Assembly (NCBI GenBank): GCA_019752515.1
Contig: JAIEMB010000021.1
Location: 49,400 to 113,399 of the forward strand
DNA: 64,000 nt
From: Alphaproteobacteria bacterium
GTDB lineage: Bacteria > Pseudomonadota > Alphaproteobacteria > UBA9655
Direction of reading: 5' to 3'
The position numbers and the translations under genes were made by a program. Numbering within the stretch: the stretch's first letter is position 1; every line of letters begins with the position of its first letter. The notes beneath the pieces were generated by a model that saw nothing but the letters and a program-made list of their open reading frames with translations, did not search any database and was not told the origin of the DNA. Below, one piece after another: positions 57,266 through 64,000 of this stretch.

Positions 57266-57574
57266 GAGATTCACAAATAGTTATACCTTATATTAACTAA
57301 ATATGCATAACAGGTAAACGAAAAAAACGCGGATTTTTTCATAGTCTATCAATATCTTTTCAGACAAAAGCAGGGAAAGTCCCGTCTTATACCGTTGAAA
57401 ACAAGACAAATAAACACTTTTAAAATTTTCTCACTGGTTATCAAATTTCCTCTTGCTTTAAGAGAAAAAAATCATATAAATTAAAAGTTGCCTTCTCATT
57501 GTGAAAAGGCGTGGAATAAGGATGCTCGAAACATCCCTATCCCACTAACCAAATGCCAACATATGAGGTTGACA

Positions 57575-57766
57575 ATGGCTAATGAAACACTAGCTCAAAT
57601 TGAGCACACTTCTCAACTAATTATTTTTCAGGTTAAAAACGTAAGTAAGCTTCTCGGCAAGGCGTGGTTTGAGCTCGAATTGGCTCGATCAGACCTTCGA
57701 GAGCTTATTGAGCTCCATGAAAAATGGGAAGAAGAGAATGGTCTCAATCAAGAGCACCAACAGTAA
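57575..57766 (+). CDS. small coiled-coil protein, unrecognised
   Basis: 63 residues, mostly helical and acidic (ETLAQIEHTSQLIIFQVKNV, then ELELARSDLRELIELHEKWE). The ATG at 57575 has GAGGTTGACA before it; the upstream in-frame codons lack support. It might be an accessory conjugation or regulatory protein of the element, but nothing shows which. The 300 bp before it (57275-57574) hold no gene I can support. Confidence 0.5.
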   Translation: MANETLAQIEHTSQLIIFQVKNVSKLLGKAWFELELARSDLRELIELHEKWEEENGLNQEHQQ

Positions 57767-57869
57767 GTGGTACCCACTTCTCTTCATCGAAGCACCTTTA
57801 AAAAAGAGGAACTCATTTTTTTATAAGTGAGGCTATATATTTTATGAAGGAAAGATCGAGGGGAAGAAA

Positions 57870-57968
57870 ATGAAAAAATGGTTTAGAATGGTACAAACAA
57901 AAAACGTAAAAGGATCACAAACTGTGATCCTTTTGCTCCTTTATGAAGATATTGAAAAAGATTTTTAG
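57870..57968 (+). CDS. possible 32-codon small ORF
   Basis: A short frame (KKWFRMVQTKNVKGSQTVIL, then LLLYEDIEKDF) preceded by GAGGGGAAG four bases before its ATG. A perfect 12-bp hairpin lies inside it, so it may be only the leader of a terminator. The rest of 57767-58172 shows no gene. Confidence 0.3.
   Translation: MKKWFRMVQTKNVKGSQTVILLLLYEDIEKDF
57908..57934. terminator. bidirectional terminator-like hairpin
   Basis: AAAAGGATCACA pairs perfectly with TGTGATCCTTTT across 3 nt. A-rich on one side and T-rich on the other, it could stop transcription from either direction, between the small protein at 57575 and the traCD genes. Confidence 0.65.
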
Positions 57969-58172
57969 GGAGATTGCTATCCTGGATGCCCCCTTGTTCA
58001 GCTTTTACTTTAATTATTTAGAATATCCACCTCGTGTCCTTTTTCTAATAAAAGTATAGTGTGAAAAGGCACTTAAAATTTATCTTGTCATACCATTTAA
58101 AGAACTCACGATTTTGGAAGCGATGTGTGTTTCGCCTTAAAACACAGCAGTAAATAATCCCTGAATATTGAC

Positions 58173-58448
58173 CTATCTCTTTTTTGTATTGGTAAGCATT
58201 TCCAATCCCTGTGTTGCCCACAGCTGAAAATCTACTAAATCTGATTTAGAGATCTCGTTAAGTTCCACTAGCCCTTTAAATAAGGCTGCGACTTGTTTTT
58301 TCATCTGGGGAGATTTTTGAAGATCTTCCCCCAGCACGATACCGAAAGTTTCAAGAAGCCCTGCCTTCAAGGTGAGGCTCCCGAGTTGCACGAGGGAACG
58401 AGTTCTTGCACGTCTTAATCCGCGTGAATCAATTTCAAGAATGCTCAT
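58173..58448 (-). CDS. traD: conjugal transfer protein TraD, Ti type
   Basis: 91 residues from the ATG at 58448. The core RRARTRSLVQLGSLTLKAGL, LETFGIVLGEDLQKSPQMKK and VAALFKGLVEL fits the small TraD of Ti-type plasmids and RAGE elements, not the large F-type coupling ATPase of the same name. A longer frame from 58586 would overlap traC by about 150 bp. Overlaps the end of traC by 14 bp. Confidence 0.85.
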   Translation of the reverse strand: MSILEIDSRGLRRARTRSLVQLGSLTLKAGLLETFGIVLGEDLQKSPQMKKQVAALFKGLVELNEISKSDLVDFQLWATQGLEMLTNTKKR

Positions 58449-58752
58449 GATGTGATACTTCTGCCTTTCTGCTTTGTTGAGATGTTGAGTTACGATTTTC
58501 AGCTGCCTTGTGTGTTTTGTGAGAAGAACTGAGAAATGAGCCTGCACGCTTTTTCCACTCTTCTCTTTGGGCTTCTGACGCACCATTCCAATACTCTTTT
58601 AGAACCTTGAGGGCCACATCAGGTGAAAACTCTCCTTGAAAAATTTTTTGAGCTTCTCTCATAAGGAGAAGAGCTTGCTGAGTCTGGATGCGCTCCTTCT
58701 TTTGTTTGAGCTGACTGATCTTGGTTTCAATATGGGTAAGCTTGTCCTTCAT
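58435..58752 (-). CDS. traC: conjugal transfer protein TraC-like, Ti type
   Basis: 105 residues. An N-terminal coiled coil (THIETKISQLKQKKERIQTQ) and a helical region (REAQKIFQGEFSPDVALKVL), followed by a basic, Ser/His-rich tail. It matches the size, coiled-coil start and position of Ti-plasmid TraC, which helps the relaxase at oriT; the sequence match is only moderate. It is divergent from traA with the likely oriT between. Confidence 0.65.
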   Translation of the reverse strand: MKDKLTHIETKISQLKQKKERIQTQQALLLMREAQKIFQGEFSPDVALKVLKEYWNGASEAQREEWKKRAGSFLSSSHKTHKAAENRNSTSQQSRKAEVSHHEHS

Positions 58753-59011
58753 GCGGTCTCCGTCTTTATTTTTATGTATGACTGTTTTTAACGATTATGT
58801 TACTATGTTTTAGAAAATTAATTAAGTTTTTCAAATATAACAATAGATAAAAATGAGTATATGCATAAATCAATTTCGATCTTTCGAGATCGACAAAACT
58901 GTCATGGGGGGCTTTGTAAAAAGCTTACCATGCGCGCTTATATGTTGCTTTTTGCAACGGCACTTTGTCACAGGCGACGCAGACCACATTTGGAAAAATG
59001 ATAGGTAATCC
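58753..59011. other. probable origin of transfer (oriT) region
   Basis: The 259-bp gap between divergent traC and traA, where Ti-type elements keep oriT. It holds a 6-bp hairpin with a TTCG loop (58877-58892), a TAAGCGCGC on the minus strand (58932-58940) reminiscent of the nick region of RSF1010/MobQ relaxases (TAAGTGCGC), and right beside it a hairpin GTTGC/GCAAC (58944-58958). The left part is very AT-rich. The position is well supported, the exact nick is inference. Confidence 0.55.
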
Positions 59012-62000
59012 ATGGCTCTTTTTCACTTCAGCATGAAGGTCCTTTCTCGCAGTAGCCGAAATACAGTACGCTCTATTGCCTATCGGGCTGGGTGCGAGCT
59101 CTATGATCATCAAACTGGCCAGACCTTTGATTATACGAATAAGGAGGAGGTACAACATGTAGAGCTAGTTTTACCTCAAGGTGCGCCTAGCTGGGCCATT
59201 GAGATTCAGAAATTGATGGTAGAAGATCGCCAGAAAGGCGTTCAAGCTTTCGTTGATAAGATAGAAGCAGCAGAAAAACGAAAGGACTCTCAAGTTTGGA
59301 GGGAATGTGAATTTTCTCTACATCGAGAACTTACAGAAGAACAAAATAAGGCTCTTGCTCGAGAGTTTGTTCAAGATCAGCTCTGTGGGCGAGGAATGGC
59401 TGCTCAGATGAATTTCCATTTTGATGCGGATGAACTCACCGGAGAAGAAAAACCTCACTGTCATGTAACTGTAACCACCCGTCGCTTAGTTGAAGAAGGT
59501 TTGAGTTCTCAAAAAGAGATAGAGTGGAATGCAAAATCTCTGCTTTTTGAATTACGAGAACAGTGGGCAAACTATTCCAACTTTCATCTCAAGTTGAATG
59601 GCCATGACGTCCGAATTGACCATCGTTCTCACAAAGAGCGAGGTATTGAAATGGAACCTCAACCTAAACGGGGTCGTGGTATTGTTGAGCAGGAAAAGAG
59701 GATTCAAAAGCTTGAAGGTGGAAATGAGTTTTCTTTCGTAACAGATAAGGCTAAAGCCTTTTACGACGTTCAGCTTCGCAACCTTTATCGCATTATACGA
59801 AATCCAGAGATTGTGTTTGACATTGTGACCAAGCATCATGGCACTTTTATGTGGGCGGATGTGCAAAAGAAACTCCACCAATATGTGGACGATTCGCATC
59901 TATTCAATCGCATAGACATTAAGCTTAAAAACTCAAACGAGCTGATCCCCTTACGCTACGATCCAGAAAACGATAATTCAACCATTTATACCACCCGCCA
60001 TATGTTAGCAACTGAAAAATCCCTTGTAGAAACGGCTGACGGGTTGGGACAAGTGAAATCGCATGGTGTGGAGGTACGCCATATAGAAAATGCAATTGCT
60101 AAGACCAATGAAGAATTGAAAAAGCATGGAGGACTTTCTTCAGATCAAAAGAACGCTATTCATCACCTTACAGATGAGGGACAGATTAAATGTGTAGTGG
60201 GAATTGCAGGGGCTGGAAAGACAACTGCCTTAGAGGTATGTCATGAAATCTGGAAAGCTCAGGGGTATGCTGTTTATGGACTAGCTCCTACAGGGAAAGC
60301 TTCACAAAATCTTGAATCTAAAACTCTAGGCGACGGTTCCTTAGAACAAAGTGGTATTCCCTCAACCACCCTTCACAAGTTTCTCAAATCCTATGAGGAA
60401 GGCCGGTGTCAGTATAATGAAAGAAGCGTCCTTGTTCTCGATGAAGCTGGTATGGTAGACATGGGGAGGTTTGAGAAGCTTCTAGGAGCAGTTAAAGAGT
60501 TGGGAGTAAAACTGATCGTTGTGGGGGATGGAGCTCAACTTCAGCCCGTAGAAGCAGGTCCTGCCTTTCGACTGATAACTACAAGGCTTGGAAAGGCTGA
60601 GTTGAATACCGTTATTCGTCAAAAGGAAGAATGGCAGAAGGAAGCAACAGTTCTTTTTGGACAACAAAAAACAGCTGAAGCTATCAAAGCTTACGCAGAG
60701 AAGGGATATGTTCATATTGTTGAAGAAAAACTCCCTTCTTTGAAAACGCCTGAAGGTTGTGTAAAGGTTTATGAAATCTCTCATCGCGTGTCTTCTCTCA
60801 TCTACCGAGAGATGGCAAAAGAGGTACAAACAGAACACCGTCAGTCTTCAAATCCTTACCCTTTCATCAAGAATCATCAAGATTTTGGACAGTATCTACA
60901 CTGGAAAGAAATAGAAAGAAAAGCAGCCCAATCCATTCTCAAAAATGCGGAAGAATGCCGTCCAATTTTAGAGGAGCGTTTTATTGACCCACTAAAACTT
61001 GCTCTTCAGGTGGTGGATAAGAACCAACCTAAGAACATTCAACGAGAAGAGGCAAAAGAACTTCTGAAAGAATGTAAATTAGATCACCTGATAGGAATTC
61101 AAAGACCAATAGGCATTGGAGTTGAAGTCCGTGAAGAGGCTAAAGAAGAGCTGATTCGAAATTGGCATAGCGCATTTAAGGCCTCTTCTGAAAAAAGCAT
61201 CCTTATGTTGGCGTACAGCAATAGGGACGTCAATGATCTGAATCAATCAGCCAGAACTTTACTTAAGAAATCAGGTCATATCTCAGAGGCTGAATTTACC
61301 TATACTATAAAAAAAGAAGTTGAAGATGACTTTGGAAAAACAAGCACACTTAAGCAACAAAAAGGCTTTTCAAAAGGAGATCGGATTGTTTTCACAAAAA
61401 ATAAATACTGGTCAGGTATTAGAAATGGAACAATGGGAACCATTACAGAATTAAATAACCAAACAATTAGTGTCAAATTAGATGAGGGGAAGGGGATTTC
61501 AGGAAAGGAACTTTCCTTTGCTCCTAATCTGAATCCTCACTTTGACCATGGCTGGACGATTACCATCCATAAGTCTCAAGGAACAACTGTTGATCGCACA
61601 TTTGTTTTAGCTTCCTTTGAAATGACTCAAAACCTGGCCTATGTATCTATGACTCGTCATCGGGAATGGGTGAAGGTGTTTGGGAGTTCCTTTGACTTTT
61701 GGAGACCTGAAAAACTCCCTCAAGTTCTCTCAAAATCTGGAGAAAAACTATCTGCAGCCGATTATCTTGATACAGAGTCTCTGAATCAGCTTATGAAAAA
61801 AGACGATCTTCTCATTACAAAAATCTTTCAGCGCATGTCTAATGAGCTAGAAGCTATGGGTGCTGTGACAAAACAAGCCTTTCAGAACGTTGCAGACCAT
61901 TTCTTAGGCATTCGCCAAGAGAAAGAGATTCGAATACTTCCAGAAAGCATTCGAGAAGAAGTACGCGCAGAGGTGCTATTCCATCAGAAAAAAGATCAAG

Positions 62001-62635
62001 AGCGAATCTCTCACCTGCATGAAGATCATTTTCATCTAGATTTTACTTCCTCTCTTCAGGAAGAAGATAATCAAATAAAACAAGATTTTTTAATTCAAAA
62101 AGAGCTACAAAAACAAACGGATGGAATATCTCTTCCTTTCAATCAAACACTTGATGACAAACACCACAAGAAAACCTTCTGGCAAACTATAAAAGCCTCG
62201 CTCAAAGGCGAGAGGATAAAAGAAGAATCGCGCCAAGTTAACTCTTCTTCTAAATTTTCAGGAAAGAGAGACCCTTCTCTTTTATACACTCCTACAATTT
62301 TAGAAAAAGAAGCATACCAACAACCTAAAGATGCAAAGAAAAACTATATGACAGATGACTTGAAAAAGGAAATGCTGGGAGAATACCTATATCAAAAAAT
62401 CACAACACAAAAAACGTCCCATAAAATTCCCCAGATAGCTCCAGAAGAACTTAAGCGAGATATGCTGGGGGACAAATTTTACAATAGGCATTATAAAAAA
62501 ACACAAGATTCAAAATCAGCAGAAATGAATAAATTATCGCGGTACATGCTCTCCCATATTGAAGAAGATCAAACTCATCATGAGCAGGATATTTCTATTG
62601 CTCAAAAGGCTACTTCACGAGGGCGAAAGAGATAA
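59012..62635 (+). CDS. traA: TraA relaxase-helicase, Ti/RAGE type (MobQ)
   Basis: 1207 residues. N-terminal MobA/MobL relaxase (1-225) with candidate nicking Tyr24 (SIAYRAG) and metal ligands His136, His149 and His151 (EKPHCHVTV). The helicase follows: Walker A GIAGAGKTT (397-405), VLVLDEAGMVD, VGDGAQLQPVEAG, then WTITIHKSQGTTVDRTF and LAYVSMTRHRE as the UvrD/RecD-like C-terminal motifs. The last 100 residues carry short repeats (LKKEMLG, LKRDMLG, LSRYMLS). No stop or frameshift, so the transfer initiator appears intact. It starts conjugation by nicking oriT and unwinding the strand. Confidence 0.94.
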   Translation: MALFHFSMKVLSRSSRNTVRSIAYRAGCELYDHQTGQTFDYTNKEEVQHVELVLPQGAPSWAIEIQKLMVEDRQKGVQAFVDKIEAAEKRKDSQVWRECEFSLHRELTEEQNKALAREFVQDQLCGRGMAAQMNFHFDADELTGEEKPHCHVTVTTRRLVEEGLSSQKEIEWNAKSLLFELREQWANYSNFHLKLNGHDVRIDHRSHKERGIEMEPQPKRGRGIVEQEKRIQKLEGGNEFSFVTDKAKAFYDVQLRNLYRIIRNPEIVFDIVTKHHGTFMWADVQKKLHQYVDDSHLFNRIDIKLKNSNELIPLRYDPENDNSTIYTTRHMLATEKSLVETADGLGQVKSHGVEVRHIENAIAKTNEELKKHGGLSSDQKNAIHHLTDEGQIKCVVGIAGAGKTTALEVCHEIWKAQGYAVYGLAPTGKASQNLESKTLGDGSLEQSGIPSTTLHKFLKSYEEGRCQYNERSVLVLDEAGMVDMGRFEKLLGAVKELGVKLIVVGDGAQLQPVEAGPAFRLITTRLGKAELNTVIRQKEEWQKEATVLFGQQKTAEAIKAYAEKGYVHIVEEKLPSLKTPEGCVKVYEISHRVSSLIYREMAKEVQTEHRQSSNPYPFIKNHQDFGQYLHWKEIERKAAQSILKNAEECRPILEERFIDPLKLALQVVDKNQPKNIQREEAKELLKECKLDHLIGIQRPIGIGVEVREEAKEELIRNWHSAFKASSEKSILMLAYSNRDVNDLNQSARTLLKKSGHISEAEFTYTIKKEVEDDFGKTSTLKQQKGFSKGDRIVFTKNKYWSGIRNGTMGTITELNNQTISVKLDEGKGISGKELSFAPNLNPHFDHGWTITIHKSQGTTVDRTFVLASFEMTQNLAYVSMTRHREWVKVFGSSFDFWRPEKLPQVLSKSGEKLSAADYLDTESLNQLMKKDDLLITKIFQRMSNELEAMGAVTKQAFQNVADHFLGIRQEKEIRILPESIREEVRAEVLFHQKKDQERISHLHEDHFHLDFTSSLQEEDNQIKQDFLIQKELQKQTDGISLPFNQTLDDKHHKKTFWQTIKASLKGERIKEESRQVNSSSKFSGKRDPSLLYTPTILEKEAYQQPKDAKKNYMTDDLKKEMLGEYLYQKITTQKTSHKIPQIAPEELKRDMLGDKFYNRHYKKTQDSKSAEMNKLSRYMLSHIEEDQTHHEQDISIAQKATSRGRKR

Positions 62636-63013
62636 AGATAGGGCATTTCATAAACTTTTATTGGATCTTATAAGCGATACACTCTTGCCTTGTATCCATG
62701 TACTGAATAGGGCAGTGAGAACTTTCATGATATTTTTATTGGCATTATCTTTATTCAAATAAAAAACAAGAAATTTTAGGAGTTTATTTTTTCTTGAATA
62801 ATTATGACTAAAAAACATCTACAGTGTATTATTAAATAAGCTAGGGTTATACAATTTTTTACATGGATAGAAAAAATAAATTCAATAGATTTTTTGTTGT
62901 TGAGGCATATAAGGAGGCTCGAATGAAGATCAACAAATTGACGCTCCGTCTCTAAAGGATTGTCCTTGAAAATTGAGTCCTGCTCGACAAAATAGCGGAC
63001 GCTTATTTGTTTG
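62636..63013. other. 378-bp spacer without a supported gene
   Basis: Two overlapping short frames are open here (plus 62559-62762 in another frame of traA, and minus 62776-63069), but neither has a ribosome site or family signal. The minus frame includes a charged stretch (VRYFVEQDSIFKDNPLETER) that might be a gene remnant. I see no terminator of quality. Confidence 0.4.
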
Positions 63014-63610
63014 TTACAGCGTCGGAATATCTTGAGAGGATTTATACGGCGACTGATAAACAATATCACATAAACTTACAACTGTATTATAGGTAGCAAC
63101 TGCAACCCACATGCCGATAGCCATGTTGACAGAGCTTCTCGTTAGAGAGGCCACCATATTATTGCCAGTTGGCACCGGAATGAAATCCAACATCATTCCC
63201 ACGCTACCACCCAACAACATAGAGGTTGATTTCCCCGCTTTTTGCATAGTTTCTGAAACACTTAAATTATAACGAAAAAGATCTCCAATAATTGGAAATT
63301 CCACAATAACGTTTTTAACAAACCAACTTTGTTTCCAGTTTTTATTTTTTTCTTTTCTAACTGGAAGCAAAGGTATAAGTTCTTCGTCTTCATGTGAAAG
63401 GGTGTTTAAATCTTTTCCTTTGTTTTTTACAACCGAGTGTGAAATGCTGTGCTGCCCCTCTGATTCCTCTGTATTTTGCATAGCGTAACCAACTGAACTG
63501 TGCTGAAATATGAAGAAGAAAAATACAGCAAATAGTCCTCTTCCCAGTTTCTTATTAATAAATAGATTCACATATTTTTGAAGAAAATATATTTTAGCAA
63601 CGTTACGCAT
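63014..63610 (-). CDS. predicted exported/membrane protein, unrecognised
   Basis: 198 residues. A basic start, a signal-like hydrophobic stretch (GLFAVFFFFIFQHSSVGYA), a polar disordered part with Glu/His/Lys, then two weaker hydrophobic segments near the C-terminus (TSMLLGGSVGMMLDFIPVP and MAIGMWVAVATYNTVVSL) separated by a Ser/Thr loop. AAGGAG lies eight bases before the ATG, so it is very likely translated. It sits beside traA in the element and may be cargo. No family recognised. Confidence 0.7.
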   Translation of the reverse strand: MRNVAKIYFLQKYVNLFINKKLGRGLFAVFFFFIFQHSSVGYAMQNTEESEGQHSISHSVVKNKGKDLNTLSHEDEELIPLLPVRKEKNKNWKQSWFVKNVIVEFPIIGDLFRYNLSVSETMQKAGKSTSMLLGGSVGMMLDFIPVPTGNNMVASLTRSSVNMAIGMWVAVATYNTVVSLCDIVYQSPYKSSQDIPTL

Positions 63611-63897
63611 GGGAAATCTCCTTTTGAATATCGTACTGTAAGATGAGTATTATATTCTTCATACAGACCCACTGTCCAGGCTAATTAAAGAAAGACATAT
63701 TGAGCTCAGCCTAAGGAGAAGATAGTCGATTGATCATAATAAAAATAAAAAGCGAAAACCCATAAAATCCAATTTATATAAAGCAGCCTAATGGTACCAG
63801 AATAAGTTATACTATTTCCGTAAATTAATTTAACGGATAATTTTTTGCTTTAAGGCTGCTACTATGGTTTTATAAAAACAAAATCATAGGTAGGCAA

Positions 63898-64000
63898 ATG
63901 TCCGGGGTATCAAAAGCAATAAGTGACGATTTATATAAGAAAACAATAGAAGAACTACGTGTCTGTGGGCGCCAGGGAGATATTTCTCGAAAGCTACAAG
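63898..64000 (+). CDS. start of a gene cut by the window end
   Basis: 34 codons are visible from an ATG preceded by AGGTAGG: SGVSKAISDDLYKKTIEELR, then VCGRQGDISRKLQ. The segment looks helical and could open a helix-turn-helix or transposase protein, which is a guess. Upstream, AGCAGCCT (63782-63789) and AGGCTGCT (63853-63860) form an inverted pair. Confidence 0.5.
   Translation, partial: MSGVSKAISDDLYKKTIEELRVCGRQGDISRKLQ

Noticed and set aside
58925..59158. 77-codon minus-strand frame across the oriT region and the start of traA
   Set aside because: It is antisense to the relaxase N-terminus and explained by that coding sequence.
62559..62762. 67-codon plus-strand frame running out of the end of traA
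   Set aside because: Its first third is another frame of traA, and there is no ribosome site.
62776..63069. 97-codon minus-strand frame
   Set aside because: It overlaps the 3' end of the well-supported gene at 63014-63610 by 56 bp and lacks a start signal; kept only as a possible remnant in the spacer entry.

Overview
The window looks like a chromosome segment of an AT-rich, host-associated alphaproteobacterium, most likely of the Holosporales/Rickettsiales type that lives inside amoebae or other protists. This is inferred from gene content: a giant NAD-dependent glutamate dehydrogenase, an F0 operon with paired b and b' subunits, the alphaproteobacterial run trcR / HIG1 / B12 adenosyltransferase / etfB / etfA / hbd, a DUF2608 HAD protein (a family best known from chlamydiae, legionellae and amoeba symbionts), and a conjugative element built like the Rickettsiales amplified genetic elements (RAGE). 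The species cannot be named from sequence alone.

Layout, left to right. 1-900: an unrecognised gene followed by a run of RNA hairpins, some with C-rich loops. 946-5951: a complete YbhGFSR-type ABC exporter operon (minus). 5992-14717: adenine/adenosine deaminase, a DUF465 protein, phosphofructokinase, trcR, the B12 adenosyltransferase, electron-transfer flavoprotein and 3-hydroxybutyryl-CoA dehydrogenase, then xseB and ispA. 14726-21535: a minus-strand, translationally coupled type II secretion/type IV pilus assembly block (E, F and three divergent L/M/C-like proteins) ending in a c-di-GMP phosphodiesterase whose GGDEF site is lost. 21645-26587: lolA, ftsK, a small secreted protein, an ArgO/LysE exporter and a DUF1259 protein. 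26750-28418: two tRNA-Leu genes with a broken transposase between them and an AT-rich acyltransferase behind. 28430-36659: truA-fmt-def, the F0 operon, csaA, gap-tkt. 36746-41698: DUF2608, a secreted unknown, a NamZ-like hydrolase, 6S RNA with its usual partner fau, and a secreted FAD enzyme whose domain order appears circularly permuted. 41737-52231: comM, a BON lipoprotein, yraN, rsmI, an LpoA-like lipoprotein, hemW and NAD-GDH.

52300-64000 is accessory. An IS5-type pseudogene precedes a 3' fragment of tRNA-Lys(UUU), which I read as one attachment site of an integrated element. A tyrosine integrase lies directly inside it, followed by two decayed integrase 3' ends, a 192-bp MITE with perfect 26-bp ends and a 6-bp target duplication, an AbiEi/AbiEii toxin-antitoxin pair, divergent traC-traD and traA genes of the Ti type with a probable oriT between them, and a predicted exported membrane protein. 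The element continues past the window; the intact tRNA-Lys that should mark its other end is not seen here.

Metabolically the window supports glycolysis and the pentose phosphate pathway (PFK, GAPDH, transketolase), entry of glutamate carbon through NAD-GDH, ETF-linked oxidation, oxidative phosphorylation, isoprenoid synthesis, peptidoglycan handling, and translation start and tRNA maturation (fmt, def, truA).
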